Positions 43,688 to 55,227 of a stretch of 64,000 bases of DNA are shown in pieces (position 1 is the first letter of the stretch; each line of letters opens with the position of its first letter). This DNA comes from Platanthera guangdongensis (lineage: Eukaryota > Streptophyta > Magnoliopsida > Asparagales > Orchidaceae): positions 124,183,900 through 124,247,899 of the forward strand of contig CM077158.1 in NCBI GenBank assembly GCA_039583875.1, read 5' to 3'. A program made the position numbers and the translations under genes. Below the pieces are notes generated by a model. It saw only the letters and a program-made list of their open reading frames with translations. It was not told the origin of the DNA and ran no database searches.

Positions 43688-45434
43688 TCAATTCTTTTTC
43701 TTCAGCTTCTCCTTTTCCTTATTTCCTTTATCAGAACTTCTAGAAGGCTGTCTGAATATGATTTCTCTGTTTGGGTTGGCAGCTTCTCTCTTTGACATTG
43801 TCATATCAGCAGCACCAATTTTATTGAGAGAAGTGGCTCTAGGTACTACAATCTCTGGATGTAATTGCATATAATCATCTACATTAAAGAACTTATTTAC
43901 ATTCTCATACCTTTTCAATTCATCTCTTTTGTATGATGACATGGTAGAGTATTGAGATGAATCCTTTGCTTCAGCTTTGGCTTTGTTTATCATTGATAAT
44001 CCAACCAATTCCTGGAACCTTGCCATTCTAGCAGTAGTAGCTGTTTCAGGATCCTCAAATGGAATGGGAGGAGCCTCTACTATCAAGTTTTTGATGAGTG
44101 CAGTGAGAATTGCAAGAAGAGGTTGAATGGAATGGTGTCCAATTGCATGAACTCAGAAGGTGTCTGAGTGGATACAGAAGGATGGATGGGAGATGATGGT
44201 GGAGGAGAAGGTAGAGAATTTGGCATTGGCTCATCTCCAGGTGATGGAGTATGAAGGGGGGATGACAGTAGGTCAAAAGACGTTAATGATAGAAGGATGT
44301 AAAGGGGGATTTTATCAAGATGTTGTGGTTGAGGAGATGAGGGTGGTGTACCATGTTGTGATGGAGTTGGTGTACCATGTTGTGATGGAGTTGGTATACC
44401 ATATTGTGATGGAGTTGGTGTACCATGTTGTGATGGAGTTGGTGTACCATGTTGTGATGGAGTTGGGGTACCATGTTATGATGGAGTTGGTCTACCATGT
44501 TGTGATAAAGTATGTATTGGAGAGTGAATATGAGTTTGTGGATGATGCACTGGAGATGATGGAGGTGTTGGTGTATGGACTGTGGTATGAACTGGTGATG
44601 AGAGATGAATTGGGGAAGCTGGAGGTGGTGGAGGTGGAGGTGGAACATCTTCAGCAGGGTGGGGAGTGGCTGGAGCAGCTCTTGTACTCTCAGAAGGTCT
44701 GGAGGAAGAGGAGGGAGCCTTGGATGGCTTGGTGATATTCCTCTCCCACCTGCCAAAGAGGGCACAAGAAATCCTCTTTGAGGCATTAATCAATATGGTC
44801 GGTGTGACCAGGGATTTAGCAGCCTTGACTTGAAGGAAGATTCTCAGAATCCTTCCAAAGCACACCTCTTTCTTCGTGTTCTTCTTTCTAATCATCTCAA
44901 ACATTATTCTAGCCCAGTTCACAGATTTCTTGTTTACAACAGCACACATCATAAGGAATTGATGTCTAATGATGTAGTCATGGGCTGTGTGCTTGCCCAG
45001 CAATTCCTTCCCGACAACATTTGCTAGAAACTTGTAGCCAGCAGATAGATGTTTCTTCAGCAGTTTGTTGGGTGAGCCTCCAGAATAACCCATTTTAATC
45101 AACATTGCATCAAATTCAGCACTATCAATCTCTAATTCTTCCTCACGATTAACTAATCCGAAAATGTCTGTTGGACTGCGGGGGTAAGAGATATCGCGTT
45201 ACCCGATATGGTGCCCGTCATGGTATCATCATCTGGGGAGGAGGTGTAAACCCATTCTCTTATTTTTATCCCAGCTATCTTCATCCTTGTGGTCATCAGA
45301 TTCTTCAGTTGTTGATCTTCAAATAATTTCAGAATCTCTAGGAAGGTTGGATCAGAATGTTGGAATTACTCGAAGTCGATATCAAAACCCATATCAAATT
45401 TCATTGCTCCAAGAATGCATGTTGGAATCTCCAT
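43688..45434 (-). pseudogene. ORF3 of element C
   Basis: Third gene, downstream of RNase H as in A and B. The putative ATG is at 45434 (MEIPTCILGAMKFDMGFD). The conserved core near 44760-45100 includes SVNWARIMFEMIRKKN, FGRILRIFLQ and FGRWERNITKPS, matching TDWSVIVFEKIKES, LGRIISLYL and SRWDRVLTKE of B in order and spacing. A proline-rich part and an 8-residue tandem repeat follow, then a basic C-terminus (GNKEKEKLKKKN). Stops and frameshifts include TAA near 44476. A T-rich acceptor-like TTTGTTTTTGTTGCAGG lies about a dozen bases before the ATG. Product function is unknown. Confidence 0.72.
44346..44513 (-). repeat. Seven 24-bp tandem repeats in C ORF3
   Basis: Seven units of 24 bp encode a tandem GTPTPSQH peptide on the minus strand. 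Unit 6 has CAA changed to TAA, which creates the stop near 44476. The unit length is a multiple of three, so copy number can change without a frameshift. Confidence 0.92.
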
Positions 45435-45462
45435 GAGTTCGCCTGCAACAAAAACAAAGAGA

Positions 45463-48400
45463 TCAAGTACAAGAGAACTGAAAGCGCGGGGCGGAGATCG
45501 AAGAAATCCTAGATATAAGGTTTTTCAGAATATGAATCGACAAACTCCGTTCTACGAAAAAATAAAAATATTCTTCGATTTGAGGTCGACGAAATATTTT
45601 ATCGTCAAAAGAATTCGTCGATCTCAGCCAGAAGATGTGAAAACATTTCGTTGAGCTCCATTCGATGAAAGTTTCCCGAAGCAAATTCATCGATCTCCAT
45701 TTGACGAAAATAACTTCACTCACAGAGAATTCGTCGACCATAGACAGAAATCTAATTAAAGCTTCTCCATTTATCATACCAAGCTGATTTATGAAGAACA
45801 GATGATTCCTCTCATCCAAAGGTTTGGTGAAAATATCTGTCCTTTGTAAATCAGTGTAGATATAGACAAGATTAATTTTATTTTTGTCTACACACTCTCT
45901 AATGAAATGGTGCCTAATGTCTATATGCTTAGTCCTACTATGATGGACTGGATTTTGTGCTATGGATATAGCACTTGTGTTATCACAAAGTAGAGTTGAA
46001 TTATTTAAGTTGAACCCATAGTCTGGAAGTTGGTTCTGAATCCACAGCATCTGGGAAAAGCAACTGCCAACTGCTATATATTCTGCTTCAGCAGTTGATG
46101 TAGACACAGATGACTACTTCTTGCTAAACCAAGTGACTATTCTCATACCAAGGAATTGGCATGTTCTTGAGGTACTTTTTTTGTCTACTATGCATCCAGC
46201 AAAGTCAGCATCTGAGTATCAAGTTAACTCAAACTTTGACTCAGTGGGATACCAAAGTCCTGGACTACGACAACTCTATATATCTCAAAATCCTTTTTAC
46301 GAAAATTAGGTGAGATTCTTTAGGGTTCACTTGGAACGTAGCACAAAGACATGTAGCAAAAATTATGTCACGTCTGCTTGCTGTAAGGTATAGTAAGGAC
46401 CCAACAATGCCCCTATATAATTTCTGATCAACAGGTTTCCCTTGTTCATCAGAGTCTATTACAGCATTAGTGGCCATGGGTGTTTTCTTTGCTTAGGCAT
46501 CAGCCATCCCAAACTTTTTGAGAATCTCTGTTGCATACTTTGCCTGGGATATGAAGATTCCATCAGGTAGCTGCTTGACTTGGAGACCAAGGAAGTAGGA
46601 GAGCTCACCCATGCTACTCATTTCAAACTTTGAATGCATCAGGTCAGAAAACCTCTTGCATTGTTTGGAATCTATAGACCCAAATATAATATCATCTGCA
46701 TAAATTTATACTAACAAATTTGATTATTATGGTGCCTAGTGAATAATGTCATATGTACAATACCTTTAGTAAACTTATGTTCTATAAGAAAGCTAGCTAA
46801 GGTTTCATACCAAGCTCTTGGAGCTTGCTTTAGGCCATAGAGAGCTTTATGCAATCTAAAGACATATATGGGATGAGTTGGAGAGATAAAACCCTGAGGT
46901 TGTTCAACATAAACCTCTTCTTTAAGTTCTCCATTCAGAAAGGCACTCTTGACATCCATTTGATAGACTTTGAATTTCTTGTAGGCAGCATATGCAAGGA
47001 AAATCCTGATTGCTTCCAACCTTGCAAATGGTGCAAAAGTTTGGTCATAGTCAATTCCTTCCTCTTGCCTATAACCTTGAGCAACCAGCCTTACTTTATT
47101 CCTGATTATAGCACCTTGGGCATCTAGCTTATTTCTATATACCCATTTAGTTCCAATGACTGGGTAGTCTTTGGGTCTTGGAACTAAATCCCACACTCTG
47201 CACCTCTCAAATTGGTTGATCTCCTCTTGCATTGTAATAATTCAGTGTGGATCTTGCTCAGTATCTTTGATGGATTGGGGCTCAATTTGAGATATGAAGC
47301 AGGTATGCATGAAGTCTTGGTTGAGTTGATGCCTTATCTGCACACCAACTGAAATGTCTCCAATCACATAAGATACTGGGTGATCTCTAAGTGTGACAAA
47401 TTCAGTGGGAGGAGTTGGTTGTTCAACAGCTTCGGGAATTAATTCCTCTTGTGGATTTATATTGGCTGTTGTTGGCTCTCCACTGATCTGATTGTCTTCA
47501 TCTTCACTTTCTTCAGCAATGTGTAGAGAAGGATGGATAACTCCCTCATTGGTGAGGGTCAATTCATTTAGCTTCTCACACAGATTTGTTTCCAGCAAAG
47601 ATTCATTGGTAGAAGAAGTCTTCTCCTTATAAACTATGTTAGTCTCATCAAATGAAACATAGGCAGATTCTTCAATTTTCATATTGGATTTATTATACAC
47701 CCTGTAAGCCTTGCTTACTTCGGAATATCCAAGAAAAATTTCCATTTTAGCCTTGGCTTCAAATTTTCAAATGTGTTTCTTATTATTATTGTGAATGTAA
47801 CATAAACAACCAAATATTTTAAAGTAGTCTACTTTAGGTTTCTTCCCATTAAGTAGCTCATAAGGAGTCTTATTCTTAAGCTTGTGTATAAGACTTCTAT
47901 TCAGTACATAATTTGATGTGCTTACAGCCTCTGCCCAAAGGGATAGGGGCATATATGCATCTGCAAGTAATGTGCCTGCAGATTCAATCAGAGTTCTATT
48001 CTTCCTTTCAACAACCCCATTTTGTTGAGGTGTTCTAGGAGCTGAGAAGTAGTGCCTGATACCTTCTTTCCTACAGAACTCTTACATAAGAAGACACTCA
48101 AACTCAGTACCATGATCACTTCTGATCAATGCAACTCGAGTAGAGTACTCAATCTGTATGTTCATAAGAAAATCGGTACGAACTCTGAAGTTATCAGACT
48201 TTGATCTCAGAAATAAAACCCAAGTGAATCTAGAGAAATCATCTACAATCACTAAAGTATAAGATTCCCCTCCTAGACTTTGTACTATAATAAGGCCAAA
48301 GAGGTCCATATATAGCAAGTACAATATCCTAGGTGATTCACTTTTATTTAATGATTTAAAAATACTTTTAGTTTGCTTGGCTAATTGACAAGCCCTGCAA

Positions 48401-48924
48401 AGGCTTTCCTTCTTGTAGGGGCATGAAGACAATCCTCTAACAACGTTGTCCCTAGATAGTATGGTAATGTTTTTCAAATTAACTTGACCTAATCTCCAAT
48501 ACCAATGGTCATTATTAATATTAATTTGATTAAATAGGCAAATTTCTGATTTGGCAGACTCAAAATTACCTATATAAATGTTGTCTTGTCTATTTCCAAT
48601 TAAAATAGTTTTGTTCTCTTTAGTAGAGATAATGCAAGAACTTGAGTTAAAAGTTACCCGATAACCTTCATCACATAATTGACTTATGGAGATGAGGTTA
48701 TGCTTTAGTCCACTTACATATGCAACCTTTTTTAAGGTTACTGCCCCAATCATGACTTCTCCAAAGCCTTTAGTCTGGCCACAATTGGAGTCACCAAAGA
48801 TCACCTTTGGTCCCATCTTGGACTTGTAATTGATTAAGTTATCCTTGCTGCCAGTAATATGCTTGGAGCATCCACTATCCAGATACCATTGTTGATTAGA
48901 AGCTGGACAGCTCTTCACCTGCAT
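45463..48924 (-). pseudogene. pol of element C: protease, integrase, RT, RNase H
   Basis: Reads from 48924 down. Protease WYLDSGCSKHITGSK (about 48885); integrase zinc region WRLGQVNLKNITIL and CRACQLAKQTKS; core [18 protein letters not shown], then NGVVERKNRT in a damaged stretch near 48010; [35 protein letters not shown]; the catalytic YxDD region near 46690 is frame-damaged. RNase H: STAEAEYIAVGSCFSQMLW and HSRTKHIDIRHHFIREC. Frame changes occur near 48080, 46700, 46480 and 46260. Non-functional. Confidence 0.9.
45537..45745 (-). repeat. Array of TTCGTCGA-type units between pol and ORF3 of C
   Basis: Degenerate copies (GGTCGACGAAAT, GAATTCGTCGATCTC, TTCATCGATCTCC, TTCGTCGACCATAG) lie directly downstream of RNase H and upstream of ORF3, the same position as the second arrays of A and B. 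Confidence 0.75.
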
Positions 48925-49136
48925 AAATAGAAATTAGTTATTCTTGACCCAGGTTACCTTGGGTCCATCTTTCTTTACATAATTAAAACTGGATATATAT
49001 CAGTATTCAGGTTGATATTTATATCCTAAGGGATGGTATTTCCTAGGTGGAATGATCCATTGATTAAATTGATTACTAAATGTTCTTGGTTGGTTATGAG
49101 TTTTAGCAAAATCAAATTTTTTGTTGGACTGAACTG

Positions 49137-49390
49137 GGTTCGACGAATTCTGGTACGTTCGCCGATAGAAGGTCGACGAACGGGGATGCGTTCATCGAAC
49201 TCCACTCAGAGAATGAAGATATTCATTTTCTGGGCCCCAATTTCGTCGATCTCTGACAGATGAACCATACCGGTTTCGTCGATCGCAGTTCAGAGAATGG
49301 TTATAGTAGAAGTTTGCATTCGGAGTTCGTCGACTTGAGCTCGATGAACTATACATGTTTCATCATTCGGAGTTCGACGAAAACTGCTGA
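49137..49390 (-). repeat. TTCGTCGA-type units within the gag-pol region of C
   Basis: About ten units (for example TTCGTCGATC, GTTCGTCGACTTGAGC, GGTCGACGAACG) occur where A and B encode the second zinc knuckle. A largely open minus-strand frame runs through them and yields RR-rich sequence such as CDRRNRYGSSVRDRRNW before GPKVTWVKNN and a stop. Confidence 0.75.
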
Positions 49391-49414
49391 ACATTGTTCT
49401 GGTTATTATTTTTC

Positions 49415-51055
49415 TTATTCTTTCTTTTTTTTCTTATTCTTATGTTTAAGTTCATTTTGATTAAGATTGTTATCTTCTACTTTCTCCTTACCCTTTTCAG
49501 AAAAAAATTTTATTGGGGTTGTTAATATGTTTTTCTGAATGAGTGGGGGTTGGCTTGATGAAGCACCTAAACCCAGCTTGCCATTAAGTCTGGCATTCAC
49601 TGTTCTAGTGATGTTCATCAACTTGATGCTTCTCCCATTCAGGGATTCTTCAAGTTTCCTTGCCTCAGCCAGTATAGATTTTAAAGATATAATTTGTTCA
49701 TTTGCTAGAGTTAATTCATCTTTTAATATGTTATTTTGTGACAGTAGGTTTTCTTGTTCACTTATTTTGTCTCTAAGTTGTTTAATTATTTTTTCAGATT
49801 TAACTAAGTCAAGACATACAGATTTAAACACAATTTTAAATTCTTCTGAATAAAAATCAAAAGAGGACAATACCCGATCCTATTCAGATAGAGGTTCTTT
49901 AGTGTCTGATTGGTCAGCTTCAGAATGGGTGCTTGATGCATCAATGGCCATCAAGCACATTTCCTTGTCCTTTACTTCCTCTTCATCTTCACTGGAGCTT
50001 GAAGATGATGATTCTTCTTCAGTTTCACTCCAGGTCTCAGCCACAAAGCCCTTCTCCTTCTTTTTTTGTTTGCTGGAGGAAGGCCTTCTGTATTGTTGTC
50101 TTCTGGAGTCCTTCACTCTTATTATTTCTTTCTTCTCATTCTTTGGACACTCTGAGATAAAGTGTCTAGGTTTCCTGCACCCAAAACACACTATTTCTTT
50201 AATGGGTGTCTTATCATACCAGGGTTTATCATCATGCCTTGATGACTTTCTCCTGAAATCCTTCCTAGACATTTTGTAAAATCTCTTGGCTAAGAGACTT
50301 AGGAGTTCTTCACTTGATGTTAGAGTTGCAGATTCTTCAGTAGCTTTGACTATTATGATTTGTTCCTTTCTTGCTGGTGGAGGAGTCCTTTGTTCTGCAG
50401 CTTCTCTAGACCTTATCAGCTGCTCATAAGATTTGAGCTTTCCCAATAGAGATTCTGTGGAAATCTCATTTAAACTCCTGGCCTCCTTTATTGGCCAGAT
50501 CCTGGAATCCCATGAGCTTGGGAAGCACATGAGGATCTTATCATTCACTTCTGTAAGAGTGATGTCCTTGTCTAAAGTCTTCAGCTCATTGATTATTGAG
50601 CTCAATCTGTTATACATGTCAGTAACAGACTCTGACTCATCATTCTTGAAGTTCTCATATTAGAAGATGCGTGTTGATCTTCTATCTTTCCTCTCATCAG
50701 CAGAACCAGCTACCATCTGGTTAAGTGAGTCCAAAATAGCGTTGGCTGATGTGTATTCAGCCACCTTCTAGAAGATGTCATCAGACATAGTTTGAGCCAG
50801 AATATTCATGGCCTTTGCATCAGCAATCTTGGCCTCCTTCTGAGCATCTGTCCACTCAGGTGGTGGAACAGCATGTGTGCTTGATGTTGATGTAGATGAA
50901 AATGTTGTTGGTTGAGGAGGACCTGTCAAAATAGAATTGTAGATGTCCTCGTCAATGGAATTCATATAAAGCTTGATTCTTGCCTTCAAGATGTTAAACT
51001 TATTCAAGTTACACACTGGAGGTATGGTGCTTGCATAATCTTTGTTCTGTACCAT
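49415..51055 (-). pseudogene. gag of element C
   Basis: ATG at 51055 gives MVQNKDYASTIPPVCNLNKF. Capsid-type sequence follows (MYNRLSSIINELKTLDKDI, FPSSWDSRIWPIKEA), a knuckle CFGCRKPRHFISEC (about 50190), an acidic Ser-rich region and a helical segment. The second knuckle is not seen. All segments are in one frame; stops lie near 50765, 50660 and 49878. Confidence 0.88.
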
Positions 51056-51150
51056 GCTATGAAATGAATAAACCTTAGAGAATTAAGGATCAGATCAAAC
51101 AAAGGATCTTTTGGTTCAAGGGTTAGCTTGTATAACCAAAGGAACATTGC

Positions 51151-51162
51151 TTTGATACCAAT
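51151..51162 (-). other. Primer binding site of C
   Basis: The minus strand reads TGGTATCAAAGC two bases after the LTR end TTTCA, as in A. Confidence 0.88.
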
Positions 51163-52737
51163 TGAAAGGAGGGGTTAGACATGATTCACTCTAGAGGGGG
51201 GGGGGGGGTGAATAGAATAATTAAAAAATTTGGCTGTTTTAAGATTTTATATCAGAGTGACAATAAGTGATACCAATAATATATAAAGAAAAGAACATCA
51301 TCTTAAGATATTCTATCTCTCACAGTCACAATAAGAACAAAAGTGAAAATGAGCAACCAGACGACACAAGAATTTTATAGTGGTCCCCCAACCTGGGTAC
51401 ATCCACTCTTCTACCACCTTGGTAGGAATCCACTACAGGTTTTGATCAGGTGACTTCCACCTTTGAGCTTTTGATCAGGTACTCAAAAACCAACTCAAGT
51501 CTTTTGATCAGGAGACTTGCAACCAAGGAATAACTTTTGAAGGGACTTAAAGAACCCTTTGTACAGAGAGGGGGTGAGAGATTTATGGTGTCTTATCTTT
51601 CTCAAGACAACTGAGAAGACTACTGGATCTTGATGTTGTCAAAGCTCCCCCTAAGATATTATATTGTTCAGGAAGATTGGAGCTTTGCTTCAGGGTGTAG
51701 GACTTCACCGTGTTCTGTCAATGTTCAAGAATCCAGTAGACTGATGTAGAATGGTTGTCTCTGAGGATTCAAGACTTCTAAAGAAGACTCTTGATTTGTG
51801 ATGAATGTTCTTCTTCATATACCAGGACAGAAAATGTTTCAGCACACAGAATAAACTTCAGAATAATCAGGATCTGTGTTTTCTGCTCTGAATGTTCTTC
51901 TCTATTATTCTATGTGTTCTTTGTGTTCTTTCTTCTATCTTCTCTCGACTAAAGAAAGGAATCTCTTTTTATCTTTTTCAGTGAATCTCTCCTTTGAAAT
52001 TTTGAATTCTAGCATTAATTGATGATTGCTTGGAGAGAATGAAATATGGCTGGAATGTCTGTCATAAATTTAATTTCCCCAACTGTCTCTAATAAAACAA
52101 GCAAGTAATTATCCTAATGAAGACCATAATTAATGCTACCACTAACGACTATATTCAGAGAATATATGCATTAATTACTCAGGACGACACTGCTAAATAA
52201 TATGGAATGAGGACAGAAATTGAGGAAAATATTAAGTCTGGAAATGTACAGAAATCGTCGACCAGAGGACAGATTTCATTGACCTGAGATCAAAGTTCGT
52301 CGACCTGAGAATTCCAGTTCGTTGACCTGAGCTTTGCGAACTGTGTACTGAGAATGACTTGCCAAATCTGTAGTCTGAGTTCGTCGAACTGAGATTCTAA
52401 CTTCGTCGACCTGAGTTAAGAGAAAGTATTCTGGACATATTGTGTTGAAGTTGAGCTTCCAGAATTTCGTCAACCTGAGTTTGAATATCGTCGAGCTCAG
52501 CTCAGAGAATAGTCTCTGAGTTCGTCGAGCTGAGTTCGACGAACGTCGAACTAACTTTCTGAACTGATTTTCTTCTAAGTCTTGAGTCTTCTTAGGTCTT
52601 CTGCTGGCTGATCCATCATGGTTGAATCTAAGGACTTAGTCTAAAATCTAAGACACAAAGGCATGACCCTGGCTATACAAGGTTGGTTAAACATCCTAAT
52701 TAGTGAACCAAGAAAAAATCCAACTAGGGATCCAACA
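51163..52737 (-). mobile_element. 5' LTR of element C
   Basis: 1575 bp. On the + strand it runs TGAAAGG to ATCCAACA. It contains a G/C homopolymer near 51197-51209 (poly-C on the element strand, as in A and B), a leader region, a putative TATA box near 52161-52170 (minus TGCATATATT) and the palindrome array. Confidence 0.93.
52255..52560 (-). repeat. TTCGTCGA palindrome array, C 5' LTR
   Basis: Counterpart of 43041-43340: ATCGTCGACC, GTTCGTCGACCTGAG, ATCGTCGAGCTC and others, with about 21-bp steps at the start. Confidence 0.88.
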
Positions 52738-53464
52738 CCGAGAGGAAGATCCGGCTTAAATTTGGCATTGAAAGCTTGCCGTGAGCCCCTCCCTACGGTG
52801 GAGGAAAAAGGAGATCGACAGAACCCTCCTCGGAGATGAAAACAGCGGAGAAAAAGTTTGGATGCCGAATTAGGGCAGAAACTGCGTATTTATAGAAAGC
52901 AGAAAAAAGTAATGCGCATGATCAGTGGCGCAAGACTAGTGGTCGTGAGCACTGAATCCAATGATCGTGCGATCAGCAGTGGCAGAACTTCAGAAAAATG
53001 GGATAACGCACACAAGCAATGGTGCACGACCAGCGGTCATGCGCACTATGTCCAGTGGTCGTGTGGTTGCCCCAGACATAACTTGGAAAATGGAGAATAT
53101 AGTGCACACGATTAGTGGCGCATGACAAGTGGCCGTGCGCAATAGATCCACTGATCGTGCACAGTGTTCCTATACTGTTTGGGATTTCCGAACAAACCCG
53201 GAACATGGACACGACCCTTGGACCTGTAGTAAAAACCGAAAAGCCACCAAAATGGGCACACCATATTCTTCAGACACATAAAAACACAAAAGTAAGGCAA
53301 AAGAACAATAATTATGAAATCACGCAGAAAACGGGCCTAAAGTGCACTTAACATAAAATGGACAGAGAAACGAATATGAACAATTACGGCTCTCAATTGT
53401 AGTGAAATAAGAGAAAACTGGCCCAGATGAGTCAAAAAACTATGTATATAACTTGGACTCATCA
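52738..53464 (-). mobile_element. 3' LTR of element F, remaining part
   Basis: Homologous to 57527-58251 (about 8 percent different by eye over 155 bp). The remainder was separated by the insertion of C and is no longer in the window. It starts (minus) TGATGAGTCC at 53464. Confidence 0.9.
52911..53165 (-). repeat. CACGACCAGTGGTCGTG palindrome array, F 3' LTR
   Basis: Units around the 19-bp inverted repeat GCACGACCAGTGGTCGTGC (9-bp arms, one-base centre) and half-units such as GATCAGTGGCGCA. A TATA box (minus TATAAATA at 52887-52894) lies just downstream in element orientation. Confidence 0.85.
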
Positions 53465-53480
53465 CACCCCCAGACTTACC
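53465..53480 (-). other. Polypurine tract of F
   Basis: The minus strand reads AAGTCTGGGGGTG directly before TGATGAG, a typical Athila/Tat tract. Confidence 0.85.
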
Positions 53481-55227
53481 TGTTTGCGCGTCCCGAGCAA
53501 ACAAAATCTATGCAGATATGGAAAATAAACTAGCTAACATAGAAATTGAGATACAGAGTACCATACAAAGTTGCATGCCCATACACGTCAAAATATAATA
53601 GAGTAAATTCCTAACTATACAAAATAATTTATACTTTTTACAATGCGTATCAACATTTTATTACTACTCAAAAATGGAATCACGGTGAATCTTTCGGTCA
53701 TGCGTAGGGAGAAAGTAGACTAATTGCAAGGCAAGCATTGCCAAAGATCGGGGCTCGGGATAACCTCTAAAGGAATACACCAATGTCGGTGACCATATGC
53801 ATGCCCGTTCGCAATCTCTTCACGACACTGGTTTGGTTCACACACGAATCAGCAGGACTTTAGGTGAAGAGATGGGGCTTGGGTTTTGGTGAGGTAAACA
53901 AAGATAAATAAGAAGGATACACACCTAACCCAAATGAGCTAGCATAAAAAAGAAGCTATTCGCTAACCAAAATACATGCAAGTACACCACACCCCAGACT
54001 TAATTTTTAAAATATGGGTGTGTGCACCGCCTACTCCAAATACAATCTTATCTCAAATAGAATTTTCAATTATACTTTTTCTTTTCACTTTTCTTTTTCA
54101 CAATTATTTTTTTGGTATATTTTTTTCAAATCATCCTTTTATTTTTACAAATTTAGCAAATAAAAACTTTGGAGCACATCCACATATTCACAAGGAATAT
54201 CACCACATCAACACCCCAAAATGAAAAGGTAAAACACTAAAGCTCGACTTGGGTGTGCGACTAGGATCGTCTATGAGGCTTTGGTGAAATAATGATGGAG
54301 CTAAATCAAAAGGAAGGGTAGGCACAATGGGGGTAGCGAGGATAAGATGTTAGGAACGGTACAAAGCTCAACTAGGCCAAAATGATGGCCTACATCACGC
54401 TCATGCGATTGCATTAACCTATACCCATGCTTCAAGAATAGCTTGGGGCAAGTTCTAGCCAACTAGAAAGACTATCCATCCTCCCGAATCGAGCAATATC
54501 AATCTAACGGCTGTCTATACACATCCCTAAGCTACGGTCGGATTTACACCGAATTCACAAATTTTTGAGTAGAATAAATAGTATTTACGCAATTAGAAAA
54601 ATATAAAACTATAAGAATACAGAAAAATTAAATCTACTCCAATTTCTACAAGAGACGAGAGCACCTGACTAGGAGCACAGCTGGGTCAACATTTTACTCT
54701 GTCTCACAATCCTATGCCAGCACAATAATTTTCCCAAATCATACAAATGAAACGATTTTAACTCGCAGCACGCTAACAGCTAAGCACGCGCTCATGTGAG
54801 TGCAGTGGTGTGCGATGCGATGAACTAATCAAAATATAAACGATGAAAGCTTCTAGTATGCAAATTAAATGTGCTCGTGCAAAAGGTAACAAATACTGGC
54901 TCTCCCTCAGACTTAAACTAAGCTACACAAAATATGATATTGAAATTAAAATCAGATAGAGACAAGAGGAGAGGGTACCCAATGCTCAGCTAGTGAGCAT
55001 ACTAGAAGACGCGTGAAAACACAGAAGCAGGTCAACCATACCAAGAATCACAAATCCGCCAATATGATTTGCCATGAATACCTGCAGGGGTGAGCTCCGC
55101 AAAAATAAAAGAAAAATTGACAAAATACAAAGAAATAGTAAAACTAAAATAGACATGAAAAATAAAAATGCAGGTAATGGAAGATAACTACTGGGGTTAT
55201 TGTCCGCCCAGCACGACTTATTAAATT
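53481..55227. other. Non-coding internal region of F
   Basis: No gene is supported. The sequence is A-rich, with short runs such as that near 54050-54160. I see no domain in any frame. Confidence 0.6.

Larger units (their letters stand above)
42532..52737 (-). mobile_element. Element C: Sirevirus-like Ty1/copia on the minus strand
   Basis: Reads right to left: 5' LTR 51163-52737, primer site, gag, protease-integrase-RT-RNase H, palindrome array, ORF3, polypurine tract and a truncated 3' LTR. It inserted in the LTR of F: the right LTR of F carries CCGAG at 57527-57531 exactly where C's end joins CCGAG at 52738-52742. Its left flank is lost. LTR divergence is about 6 percent over 235 bases compared by eye. 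Confidence 0.92.

Noticed and set aside
44160..44735. Plus-strand frame of 191 codons with a YHVVMELV repeat
   Set aside because: It is the antisense of the ORF3 minisatellite of C.
53976..54224. Short plus-strand frame with hydrophobic Phe/Ile-rich sequence
   Set aside because: It lies in AT-rich internal sequence of F on the antisense strand, where poly-T runs give spurious Phe-rich peptides.
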